The notes under the pieces were generated by a model. That model was not told the origin of the DNA. It searched no databases and saw only the letters and a list, made by a program, of their open reading frames with translations. Shown here piece by piece: positions 1-7,596 of a stretch of 64,000 nt of DNA; position 1 is the first letter of the stretch, and every line of letters starts with the position of its first letter. Source of the DNA: Nitrososphaerota archaeon (GTDB lineage Archaea; Thermoproteota; Nitrososphaeria_A; Caldarchaeales; Calditenuaceae); the NCBI GenBank assembly GCA_009889515.1, contig WUQR01000139.1, forward strand, positions 868,001 to 932,000, written 5' to 3'. Both the position numbers and the translations under genes were made by a program.

Positions 1-1245
1 ATGTGCACTACCTATGTCGCGGCGCAGGCCTTGAGGGAGTTGGAGAGGAACGGGTATAGGACTGGAGACCTCCCATGGCTCATAAGGCTCAACCCCAACT
101 GCCCCTACAAGACCCGCGGGAACGCGGCAATCTGTCTCTCTATAGAAGCCGATCCAAGCGACCTACCCCGTATTGAGGAGATAGTGAACTCCACCGTTGA
201 GCGGTGGGCGGACCTCGAGTCTGAGGGCACAGACCCGGGAATCGTATACGTGTGGGATGAGCAGGCTGAGCAGTTGAGGGAGCTGTATTGGAGGGCTGTT
301 CGGGAGATTGTCGAGCCTGAGGAGGTTGTGCAGAGATGCGATGCGCTGGGTATCCGCTATGTGCGGATGAAAGAGGGTAGGGGCATCGTTGGGGCGGCAG
401 CTGCAGCAGGGGCGGACCCAGACTCTCTGAAGACCTACGAGGCCATCGCATATCGCGTACCCGAGATGTGGGGGCGCGAGAGGCTCGTCGACGAGCAGAG
501 CGTAATAGAGATGGATAGGGCGCTCGCACAATACACTTTCGACAACTACGACTATGAGAAGGGAGAGGTCAGGATCACTCCACACACCCCATGCCCCGTC
601 TTGGCCGGTGTCCGCGCAATAACCCCTCAGCACGCGGAGCAGGGCTTGAGAATGGTTAGGTTCTACGAGCCGGTCGACTTCTATATGATCTTCAAGACGA
701 ATCAGGCGAGCGACCTGCACTACATACCAGCCAGAATCCGTGACATGAAGCCGAACACATCATACGTCGTGAGAGGAATAGTCTCATCACCGCCAACCAT
801 CATACCCGGTGGACATGTCTTCATCAGAATCAGCGACGGGACTGGGGAGGTCACGCTCGCCGCCTATGAGCCTACTGGAAGTTTCAGGAGGGTTGTCCAG
901 GGACTGGTGGCCGGTGATGAGGTTCTAGCCTATGGGGCTCTCAAGGTGAAGCCCTACGGATTAACTATGAATCTGGAGAAGCTCGCGATAATCAAGCTGG
1001 TGAAGGCAGTGACAAAGGTCGCACCCACCTGCGACGTCTGCGGCCGTCGTATGAAGAGTATGGGGCGGGATAAGGGCTACAGGTGTGAGAGGTGTGGGAT
1101 TAAGAGGCCTGAGCTAAAGCCTGTTTACACAGAGTTGGCGAGAAAGATATCCGAGGGGGTGTATGAGGTCAGCGTCTCGGCGCGGAGACACCTCACCATG
1201 CCTCTGAAGCTAGGGTCACTCGGGCGACATGACGAGCATTGTTAA
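1..1245 (+). CDS. tiaS: tRNA(Ile2) 2-agmatinylcytidine synthetase TiaS, 5'-truncated
   Basis: TiaS attaches agmatine to C34 of the CAU-anticodon tRNA(Ile) so that it reads AUA. The frame is open from base 1. Its first residues, MCTTYVAAQAL, match what normally follows the family's N-terminal DDTDS motif, so the true start lies upstream of the window. About 414 residues are visible: the kinase-like catalytic region, an OB-fold near residues 250-320 (VVRGIVSSPP, GHVFIRISDG), and a C-terminal zinc ribbon (CDVCGRRM...CERCG, about residues 343-362). The 3' end overlaps the convergent RAM-domain gene by about 30 bases. The heavy use of ATA codons across this window fits a need for this enzyme. Assignment is confident; only the N-terminus is missing. 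Confidence 0.93.
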   Translation: MCTTYVAAQALRELERNGYRTGDLPWLIRLNPNCPYKTRGNAAICLSIEADPSDLPRIEEIVNSTVERWADLESEGTDPGIVYVWDEQAEQLRELYWRAVREIVEPEEVVQRCDALGIRYVRMKEGRGIVGAAAAAGADPDSLKTYEAIAYRVPEMWGRERLVDEQSVIEMDRALAQYTFDNYDYEKGEVRITPHTPCPVLAGVRAITPQHAEQGLRMVRFYEPVDFYMIFKTNQASDLHYIPARIRDMKPNTSYVVRGIVSSPPTIIPGGHVFIRISDGTGEVTLAAYEPTGSFRRVVQGLVAGDEVLAYGALKVKPYGLTMNLEKLAIIKLVKAVTKVAPTCDVCGRRMKSMGRDKGYRCERCGIKRPELKPVYTELARKISEGVYEVSVSARRHLTMPLKLGSLGRHDEHC

Positions 1246-1452
1246 TGTGGACCTGACCTTCTCGAGCCTTCTAATATTCCAGGACACAGTTTCCTTGAGC
1301 TTGTCCATCGACTCTGCCTCCACCTTGGCCACGATATCATAGACGCCGTACACGAGGTAAGCCTCTTTAACGGGCGGCATCTGCCTCAACTGCTTCAATA
1401 CCTCCTCTTCGGCCCCTATCTCTGTGTTGATTAACACGTATGCGGTCGGCAA
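1216..1452 (-). CDS. Stand-alone Lrp/AsnC effector-binding (RAM) domain protein
   Basis: A single RAM/ligand-binding domain of about 78 residues with no helix-turn-helix: PTAYVLINTEIGAEEEVLKQ, then KEAYLVYGVYDIVAKVEAES. Such proteins oligomerise and bind amino acids or assist full-length Lrp regulators. An upstream in-frame ATG at 1497 would lie before the TATA box at 1480-1491. The TTG at 1452 is about 30 bases after that box and begins exactly where the family usually begins, so I take a leaderless TTG start. It is convergent with tiaS (overlapping ends) and divergent from pcc1. The ligand is unknown. Confidence 0.8.
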   Translation of the reverse strand: MPTAYVLINTEIGAEEEVLKQLRQMPPVKEAYLVYGVYDIVAKVEAESMDKLKETVSWNIRRLEKVRSTLTMLVMSPE

Positions 1453-1479
1453 TCCGAGAGGTAAACTTATCCATCCCTC

Positions 1480-1491
1480 ATATATATCTTT
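1480..1491. promoter_or_regulatory. TATA element shared by divergent RAM gene and pcc1
   Basis: An AT-rich block (TATATATCTTTT on +) lies about 30 bases before the leaderless TTG at 1452 on the minus strand and about 40-50 bases before the pcc1 ATG at 1529. It can be read as a TATA box on either strand, suggesting one compact element serving both genes. Confidence 0.5.
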
Positions 1492-1528
1492 TAACACATT
1501 AATTCTCGATAAAAGGAAGGGGGAGGAG

Positions 1529-1810
1529 ATGGGACGAGTCCTCGCGGGGCACTCCTCAAATCTCAGGATAACAGTCGAGACACCCTATGGTGAGATTATT
1601 TTAAAGGCGATAGAGCCAGAGCTGTCCTCTCTCCCCTCAAGAAGGATTAGAGCCTCTATCCAGCTCAAAAACGGGGCCCTAGATTTAGTCCTCGATGCTG
1701 ACGACCTAGTGGCCTTGAGGGCTGGGCTCAACACTTTCCTCCGCTGGATAATAGCCCTCGACAAATGTCTCCGACTCCTCGACCCCAGCATGCACGAGGA
1801 GACGACCTAG
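1529..1810 (+). CDS. pcc1: KEOPS complex subunit Pcc1
   Basis: A protein of about 93 residues of the Pcc1 family, the dimerisation subunit of KEOPS, which makes N6-threonylcarbamoyladenosine at A37 of ANN-decoding tRNAs. The C-terminal signature LDADDLVALRAGLNTFLRWI matches the family's A.D..ALRAA.N..LRW pattern, and the length is typical. The ATG at 1529 follows a purine-rich GGGGGAGGAG, spaced very tightly. A longer reading back to 1424 would run through the promoter and is unlikely. It sits between a RAM-domain gene and radA; Kae1/Bud32 are not in this window. Confidence 0.82.
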   Translation: MGRVLAGHSSNLRITVETPYGEIILKAIEPELSSLPSRRIRASIQLKNGALDLVLDADDLVALRAGLNTFLRWIIALDKCLRLLDPSMHEETT

Positions 1811-1889
1811 GAAAAGGTTCAGGTGTGGGGATTTACGGGGAGGGGTGTTAAGTGTTTAATAAGAGTTGGAGCCCAGCCTAGAGTTGGGG

Positions 1890-2891
1890 ATGCCTCAGAA
1901 GGAGAGGGCGAGGGAGGGGGAGAGGAGGTATAGCGACATATCAGAGCTTCCAGGTGTAGGTCCTGCAACGGTTGAGAGGCTGAGGGAGATTGGATGCTCC
2001 ACGATAGAGGCACTTGCTACGGCTACAGTCGCCGAGCTCGAGGCCGCAGGTATAGGTGAGAAGAGGGCTTTGGAGCTGATAGACCTCGCGAGAAAGTCGA
2101 TCGAGATATCTTGGGTTACTGCAAAAGAGCTCGCATCGCTTAAGAGCAATGTAAGACACCTAACAACTGGTAGTAAGGCGCTGGATAGTCTGCTGGGTGG
2201 GGGGATTGAGACCCAGGCCATCACAGAGTTCTTTGGAGAGTTCGGCTCGGGTAAAAGCCAGATCTGCCACCAGCTAGCAGTTAACGTCCAGCTGCCCTAT
2301 GAGAGGGGCGGCCTCGAAGGGGCTGCACTCTACATCGATACTGAAAACACGTTCAGGATTGAGAGGATAGAGCAGATGGCTAAGCACCTAGGACTGGACT
2401 TCGACAGCGTTGCTGAGAAGATCATCTACGCCGAGGCATACAACTCCGACCACCAGATACTGCTGCTCGAGAAGGCAGACAGAATAATCAAGGAGCATAA
2501 TGTCAAGCTTGTGATCATTGACTCACTAACAGCCCACTTCAGGAGCGAGTATATTGGGAGAGAGATGCTTGCAGAGAGGCAGCAGAAGCTGAACAAGCAC
2601 ATGCACAGACTCCTCAGACTCTCCCGCGCATTCAACCTCGCTGCAGTCGTAACCAACCAAGTCATGGCAAGACCCGACGAGTTCTTCTCATTCAACGCAG
2701 TCTCACCCGTCGGCGGGCACATAGTCGGCCACACGAGCCACATGAGAATCTTCATAAGAAAGACAGCCGGCAAAAACGTGAGAATTGTGAGGCTCGTCTC
2801 TAGCCCACACCTGCCGGAGGGCGAGGTACTTATAAAAATCACTGAAAACGGGATAGAGGACGCTGAAGAAGCGGAGGTTAAGTCGAGGTAG
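1890..2891 (+). CDS. radA: DNA repair and recombination recombinase RadA
   Basis: RadA forms filaments on single-stranded DNA and drives homologous strand exchange. The protein has about 333 residues: an N-terminal helix-hairpin-helix region ([16 protein letters not shown]), Walker [11 protein letters not shown], Walker B KLVIIDSL, an ALYIDTE segment, and the L2-side motif AVVTNQV. Length is typical of archaeal RadA with the N-terminal domain. A TTG at 1866 is in frame, but an AT-rich TATA-like stretch at about 1852-1862 puts the transcript start close to the ATG at 1890, which I prefer as a leaderless start. A small helical protein gene follows after 7 bases and is probably cotranscribed. 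Confidence 0.97.
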   Translation: MPQKERAREGERRYSDISELPGVGPATVERLREIGCSTIEALATATVAELEAAGIGEKRALELIDLARKSIEISWVTAKELASLKSNVRHLTTGSKALDSLLGGGIETQAITEFFGEFGSGKSQICHQLAVNVQLPYERGGLEGAALYIDTENTFRIERIEQMAKHLGLDFDSVAEKIIYAEAYNSDHQILLLEKADRIIKEHNVKLVIIDSLTAHFRSEYIGREMLAERQQKLNKHMHRLLRLSRAFNLAAVVTNQVMARPDEFFSFNAVSPVGGHIVGHTSHMRIFIRKTAGKNVRIVRLVSSPHLPEGEVLIKITENGIEDAEEAEVKSR

Positions 2892-2898
2892 GTGAGAG

Positions 2899-3285
2899 AT
2901 GGGCAGCACACAACACATGGGGAAGGGGATACTAAACTTCATGAACTCTCTCTTGGCTGGTAAGTTCGCCGAGGCAGAGAGGAGTTTGGAGAGGATGGAG
3001 AAGAAATTCAAGACCCCCGAGGAGAGGCGCATCATACACGCACTGCGAGGCCTGCTTAGCGCGTATCAACTTGATGATAGAGACTCACTAATCTACCGCG
3101 TCTTTATGGACCCTGACCCTCAAAAGAGCGCGAAAGAGACCCTAGAAGCCCTAGAGCAACATCTCAAACAACTTAATCTAGAGTCCGACGACTATTTCGA
3201 GGCTTGGTCTTTCATATTGAAGAATATTAAGAGCCTCCCTACGCCGCATAGGCTGAGGGCGGAGAACCAGCAAGAAGAGAGTTAA
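2899..3285 (+). CDS. Uncharacterised helical protein downstream of radA
   Basis: A 128-residue protein I do not recognise. It looks all-helical, with charged amphipathic repeats (AEAERSLERMEKKF, AKETLEALEQHLKQL) resembling TPR-like hairpins, no membrane segment and no cysteine motif. It starts 7 bases after the radA stop with AGGTGAG as ribosome-binding site, so it is very likely in the radA transcript. Its last 4 bases overlap the convergent membrane gene. A role as a RadA accessory factor is a guess from position only. Confidence 0.7.
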   Translation: MGSTQHMGKGILNFMNSLLAGKFAEAERSLERMEKKFKTPEERRIIHALRGLLSAYQLDDRDSLIYRVFMDPDPQKSAKETLEALEQHLKQLNLESDDYFEAWSFILKNIKSLPTPHRLRAENQQEES

Positions 3286-3542
3286 ACTGATAGATTATAG
3301 AAAAGCACCCACGTCATAAGCCAGATAAAGGCGTAGGCAGCCATCCCCGACGTAACAGCGGTCCTCCTAGATATGAAGCCTGTGCCACTATATAGCGCCG
3401 TAACCAGCGGGATCGAGAGGGCGTAAACACCTATTCCTATTAAGACAGAGTAGATCCAGTAGATGGGCATGGTTCCTGAGACGAAGCCCACAAGAAGGGC
3501 AAGCACTACGCGTATAAGGTAGATTACCTCATCTGGCTCCAA
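3282..3542 (-). CDS. Small three-helix membrane protein
   Basis: An 86-residue polytopic protein with three hydrophobic segments: about residues 8-24 (IRVVLALLVGFVSGTMP), 28-50 (YWIYSVLIGIGVYALSI) and 65-83 (SGMAAYAFIWLMTWVLFY). A short basic loop (SRR) precedes the third. It resembles small archaeal membrane proteins of EMC6-like size and topology, but I cannot assign a family. It converges with the radA-linked gene and is followed by the MFS gene on the same strand after about 54 bases. Confidence 0.65.
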   Translation of the reverse strand: MEPDEVIYLIRVVLALLVGFVSGTMPIYWIYSVLIGIGVYALSIPLVTALYSGTGFISRRTAVTSGMAAYAFIWLMTWVLFYNLSV

Positions 3543-3596
3543 GGGCTCACGCTAGACTTGGAGGCTGCTAGCTTTTAGCTTTGTCTTGCTCCAAAA

Positions 3597-4790
3597 CTAT
3601 CGCCCTGCCCCTTTCAGCATAAACCGCCTCATGAGTAGTAGGGAGCCCATACCCGCCACAACCGCGGAGAGGCTGATAATCCAATCCGTCTCGACCCACC
3701 CTCTCAAGACACCTGCGCCAAAGCTACCCACGCTCGAGCCCAAGTCGATAGACAGTGTCAAGACAGCAATCCCCATAGTTAGGGAGGCGCCCTCCGTCAG
3801 CGACTGGACTGCAAGGAGGCTTGAGGGAATGAAGAGGCCGAGCGAGAGGCCGTAGAGGGCCATGGCGGAGAATATTGTCGGCAAGGCCGGGGCTAGGAAG
3901 AGTATACCCGTCGCCGTGATGAGGATGGAGCTGGCCATCATTCCGCGGGTTGGAGACTTTAGTAGTGAGGAGAGCGGTCTGCCGAGTACATTAAAAATGG
4001 AGGCCCATGCGAATAGTAGCGGCACCTCTGGCTCTGACATAATCGATCTCTCTACCAAGTAAATTGGAAGCATCGCCGTGATTGCGCCGACAACATAACT
4101 TAGCAAAAATCTAGAAGAGATGAGCAACATCATGTCCCTGCTCATGAGCTTGGAAAGTTCACTCATCCCTAAAGGACGCCTGCCTTGCGGGTCTTCTCCA
4201 CCAGAAGGAGCGAAGAATGCTATCCCTGACAGAGCCGCTCCAGCCATGAACGTGGCGCTATAGGCTAAGCTAGGTTCAAGCCTAACCCTAAGAAATGCCA
4301 GTAGCGTTGAGGACAAGAGCGGGCCTAGTGTCATACCTAGTGGCGGGGCAGTCATAACCCATCCAAGCCGCTGGTTATTACCCGACAGCCTAACGGCCTC
4401 TGACAGGGCCGGAGGGTGAAAACTCGCAAAGCCTATACCGCGTAGCCCACTAGCGACAAACATGAATGGAATAGAGGGCGAGAGTGCATAGAGCAGAAGG
4501 GAGGTGGAGTTGGTGATCACTCCGGCCCTGATTAGAAATTTTGAACCCAGCCTACTCTGTAGAGAGGCTAAGGGTAGTCTGGTGAGGAAGGTTGTGAGCG
4601 CCGCTATCCCATATATCACTCCTATCTCGCCTGGTGAGGCTCCGAGCCTATAGGCGTAGAGCCCTATAAGGGGGCCTGTCATGGAGGTCGATATCGTATA
4701 GCAGAGGAAGGATGCCCAGAGCCTCCCTGTCTGACCAGCCAAGACCTGACTAGGACGCACTTCCGAAACAACTGCCGCCCACTGTAGCAT
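3597..4790 (-). CDS. Major facilitator superfamily transporter
   Basis: A 397-residue protein with about 12 hydrophobic segments in two six-helix halves, split by a hydrophilic loop near residues 193-215 (PSGGEDPQGRRPLG). The first half shows the MFS loop 2-3 pattern (TRLPLASLQSRLGSK). It belongs to the drug/sugar-type MFS group; the substrate cannot be read from the sequence. It is divergent from ctaB across an 88-base gap. No neighbouring metabolic gene points to a substrate. Confidence 0.85.
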   Translation of the reverse strand: MLQWAAVVSEVRPSQVLAGQTGRLWASFLCYTISTSMTGPLIGLYAYRLGASPGEIGVIYGIAALTTFLTRLPLASLQSRLGSKFLIRAGVITNSTSLLLYALSPSIPFMFVASGLRGIGFASFHPPALSEAVRLSGNNQRLGWVMTAPPLGMTLGPLLSSTLLAFLRVRLEPSLAYSATFMAGAALSGIAFFAPSGGEDPQGRRPLGMSELSKLMSRDMMLLISSRFLLSYVVGAITAMLPIYLVERSIMSEPEVPLLFAWASIFNVLGRPLSSLLKSPTRGMMASSILITATGILFLAPALPTIFSAMALYGLSLGLFIPSSLLAVQSLTEGASLTMGIAVLTLSIDLGSSVGSFGAGVLRGWVETDWIISLSAVVAGMGSLLLMRRFMLKGAGR

Positions 4791-4878
4791 TTAACTTTGA
4801 TTATGACGAGCCACACTCAATGTTTCTTGAGACGAGATAAATAGTGGCTCGGCACTGGATTGCTATGGTGCCCGAACA

Positions 4879-5781
4879 TTGAGGACAACGACGATTACAG
4901 AGACAATCCATACATACTTTAGCCTCACGAAGCCTAATGTATGGTGGCTCCTGGTCTTCGTAGGGCTAGCAGGGTATCTGGCTGGTTTGAGAGGATCTGC
5001 AAACTCCGTGACACTGCTTGCTTCTATCCTGGCTCTAGTGTGCGGGTCTGCGGGAGCTGAGAGTGTGGCAAACTATCTTGAGAGGGATATTGACGCGGTT
5101 ATGGAGAGGACTAGGAGGCGGCCCCTGCCGAGGGGCTTGATTCAGCCGCCTGAAAAGGCGCTGGTATTCGGCCTCGCGCTTATAGCAGCTTCCCTAGTGA
5201 TATCAGCCAGCCTACTCAACCTCACAGCCCTCCTAGCCATGCTACTAGGAATACTTGACTACGTCTTGGTCTACGTGGTCCTGACGAAGAGGAGGACAGC
5301 TTGGAACATTGTGCTCGGAAGCCCCGCTGGCGCCGCACCAGTCTTAGTCGGATATGCAAGCGCAAGCGGTTTCATAGACATCTCCGCGTTAATCCTCGGC
5401 CTACTTGTGGTCTTTTGGATTCCAAGCCATGTCTGGAGCCTCGCCCTAAAGTATAGAGAGGACTACATGCGGGCCGGGATACCAATGCTCCCCACAGTCG
5501 TGCCTGAGAGGGTTGCCGTTAGATGTATAGCAGGGACTGTTATACTTTTGGTATCTTTCTCCATCTTGTTGCCAGTGTTAGACGGTAGATTCTTGAAGGG
5601 GCCTTACTTAGCCACAGCAGTAATAATGGGAACCGCACTACTAGCACTCTCGCTCAAGGTTCTTCGAAGACCAAGCCAAAGAAACGCTTGGACTCTATTC
5701 AAGTTCACCAGCCCCTACCTAGCCATACTATTCCTAGTGGTCATGATCGAGTCTGTTTTAGAGCTTCTTTACGCTCAGTGA
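4879..5781 (+). CDS. ctaB: Protoheme IX farnesyltransferase (heme O synthase)
   Basis: A UbiA-superfamily membrane prenyltransferase that adds farnesyl to heme B to make heme O, the precursor of heme A or heme O of terminal oxidases. The two Asp-rich motifs are clear: NYLERDIDAVMERTRRRPLP in loop 2-3 and a later KYREDYMRAGIPMLP. At 300 residues with about 8-9 helices it has family length. The likely start is TTG at 4879; a TATA-like GAGATAAATAG lies about 40 bases upstream. Its 3' end overlaps the convergent O-methyltransferase by 24 bases. It implies a heme-copper oxidase elsewhere in the genome. Confidence 0.95.
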   Translation: MRTTTITETIHTYFSLTKPNVWWLLVFVGLAGYLAGLRGSANSVTLLASILALVCGSAGAESVANYLERDIDAVMERTRRRPLPRGLIQPPEKALVFGLALIAASLVISASLLNLTALLAMLLGILDYVLVYVVLTKRRTAWNIVLGSPAGAAPVLVGYASASGFIDISALILGLLVVFWIPSHVWSLALKYREDYMRAGIPMLPTVVPERVAVRCIAGTVILLVSFSILLPVLDGRFLKGPYLATAVIMGTALLALSLKVLRRPSQRNAWTLFKFTSPYLAILFLVVMIESVLELLYAQ

Positions 5782-6327
5782 GACGCCATCCTCAATGTGA
5801 ATTATTGCGGAGGCTAGTTGTGGATGTGTCATAATGGCCTGACGGAATCTCCGTAGCTCCGGCCATAGCACGTTGTCTGCGACGAGTATGCCATTTGGCC
5901 TGAGCCTCGAGATACAGTCTTCAAGCAAGTCAAGGTAGCGCGACTTCTCAATATCCATGAAGATCATGTCGTAGATAGACTTGTCATTCTGAAGGTATCT
6001 CCCCGCCTCATCCACAATAACGGTCACCAAATCCTCTACCCCCGCCCTCCTGAGGTTGTCCAGTGCTTCATCCGCGTTTTCCTCGTCTGCATCGACTGTC
6101 ACGATCTTTGCCCCCGGCTTCAGCGCCCGCGCAATCTGTAGCGCCGAGTATCCGATACCTGTTCCGAGTTCTAGGACTCGTAGAGGCTGTGCCAGGAGTG
6201 TGAAGGCGTATAGGAGCTCTCCCTTCACAGGCCCTATTATTGGGAAGAAGTATCTTCCACTGCTGGCGCGGCGCTCTATCTCCTTCAGAACCGAGTTTAT
6301 TCTCTCAACGTCCAAAACCCATCCCAA
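5758..6327 (-). CDS. SAM-dependent O-methyltransferase (caffeoyl-CoA/catechol type)
   Basis: A 189-residue class I methyltransferase of O-methyltransferase family 3. The SAM-binding motif I is VLELGTGIGYSALQIA (about residues 50-65), followed by the acidic motif VTVDADEEN and the metal-site region IFMDIEKSRY and VADNVLW. Family members methylate catechols or similar hydroxyls with a divalent metal; the archaeal substrate is unknown. It begins directly after the dph6 stop codon (TAG then TTG), so the two genes are cotranscribed. An overlapping ATG exists in another frame, so the exact start is uncertain. Confidence 0.85.
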   Translation of the reverse strand: MGWVLDVERINSVLKEIERRASSGRYFFPIIGPVKGELLYAFTLLAQPLRVLELGTGIGYSALQIARALKPGAKIVTVDADEENADEALDNLRRAGVEDLVTVIVDEAGRYLQNDKSIYDMIFMDIEKSRYLDLLEDCISRLRPNGILVADNVLWPELRRFRQAIMTHPQLASAIIHIEDGVSLSVKKL

Positions 6328-6996
6328 CTAGTAGGGGAGTAGGTCAAGAAAAAGAAACCTGTTATCCCGCAGGACCGTCTCTCCCCTCTCAACCCGTATC
6401 GGCTCCCGGAAGATTGGCCCGTCATATACAAATGTGTGGAACTCCCCCCTCTCGCCGCAGGGGTCCACTCCGCTGGGCATATTTTCTAATAGCTCCCAGC
6501 TATACTCGAGGCCAATTAGCTCGGCGGGGGCTTGCTGGGTGTCAACACAACATATGATTGCCTTAAATCCAAGTCTAAGGAACTCTCTCGCCAGCTCCCG
6601 AGTATCTCTGCCCCAGAGCGGGAAGATGCCGCGGAAATTTACTCTGGCAAGATTCTCTTCCCTGAATCGGCGCACATCCTCTAGGAAGATGTCGCCGAAG
6701 ACAATCTCCCTTATCCCCTCTGCTTCAAGGACCCTGATGGCCTCCATCATCCTCTCCGAATAAATCTCATTGCTGCAATTCGGGGGTAGGGGCACCTTCA
6801 AGAGCCTAGCCCCCATCCTCTCGGCCTGCCTTTCTATGAGTTCAAGCCTAACGCCATGCATACTAGCCCTGTTATTCGACTCGTTATAGGTGGTTAGAAG
6901 CGTGTCTACGTGTAGGTTTGCCTGATTTGCCAGAGTATAAAATGCCATCGCAGAGTCTTTTCCGCCACTCCAGCTTAGGGCCACCCTTCTCTTCAC
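6328..6996 (-). CDS. dph6: Diphthine--ammonia ligase (Dph6-type PP-loop ATPase)
   Basis: Catalyses the last step of diphthamide synthesis on elongation factor 2, amidating diphthine with ATP and ammonia. The 222-residue protein opens with the PP-loop SWSGGKDSA (about residues 8-16) and shows the family segments EGIREIVFGDIFLEDVRRFRE, FPLWGRDT and DPCGERGEFHTFVYDGP. Length and motif order are those of archaeal MJ0570-type proteins. It is the first gene of a two-gene unit with the O-methyltransferase. Confidence 0.93.
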   Translation of the reverse strand: MKRRVALSWSGGKDSAMAFYTLANQANLHVDTLLTTYNESNNRASMHGVRLELIERQAERMGARLLKVPLPPNCSNEIYSERMMEAIRVLEAEGIREIVFGDIFLEDVRRFREENLARVNFRGIFPLWGRDTRELAREFLRLGFKAIICCVDTQQAPAELIGLEYSWELLENMPSGVDPCGERGEFHTFVYDGPIFREPIRVERGETVLRDNRFLFLDLLPY

Positions 6997-7028
6997 GACC
7001 GCCCCGAGGATGATGTAGATATTTATTA

Positions 7029-7592
7029 ATGGATTTCGGATTGACTCATGTGCGCGACTGGGAGGCTTTAAACGAGCAAGTCGAGAAGTACATGACTACA
7101 GACTTTATCGTGGTGGGTGAGGAGGCCAGTGTTAGAGAAGTTGCTGTTGAGATGAGGGCACGTGGACATACAAGTGTCTTGATCTCACGCGAGGGTTATC
7201 CTGTAGGCATAGTTACTGAGCGGGATATCCTCTACAGGGTTGTGGCTGAGGGGCGCGACCCAAACAACACCAAGATAAGGGAGATCATGTCATCACCACT
7301 CATAACGATTAGCCCGAAGGCTAAGCTGAGTGAGGCGATTGCCCTGATGGCTTCTAGACAGGTTAGGAGGCTGGTGGTTGTAGAGGGTAAAAAGATCTTG
7401 GGAGTATTGACCCTGATGGCCCTTGTGGGAGGGCTGACAACTAGGACATCCATTCTGCCGGAGGTCGAGAAGGATGTTGTCTCATGCCCCTACTGCGGCG
7501 CCAGGTTCAGAACTCCGCACGAGCTATCCAAACACATAGACAAAGCTCACATCGGTGCTGAGATACTCTCAAGGAGGCCGATGGAGTGGTAG
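7029..7592 (+). CDS. CBS-domain pair with C-terminal C2H2-type zinc finger
   Basis: A 187-residue protein. Two CBS motifs (about residues 15-70 and 85-140; TDFIVVGEEASVREVAVEMR, SPLITISPKAKLSEAIALMA) should form a Bateman module that binds adenine nucleotides. The tail carries a C2H2-like finger (CPYCGARFRTPHELSKHIDKAH, about residues 153-175). CBS pairs with zinc fingers are found in archaeal regulators; the finger suggests a nucleic-acid or protein partner. The promoter is an AT-rich run just before 7029 (ATATTTATTAATGG), giving a near-leaderless ATG. No operon partner is seen. Confidence 0.87.
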   Translation: MDFGLTHVRDWEALNEQVEKYMTTDFIVVGEEASVREVAVEMRARGHTSVLISREGYPVGIVTERDILYRVVAEGRDPNNTKIREIMSSPLITISPKAKLSEAIALMASRQVRRLVVVEGKKILGVLTLMALVGGLTTRTSILPEVEKDVVSCPYCGARFRTPHELSKHIDKAHIGAEILSRRPMEW

Positions 7593-7596
7593 CAGT

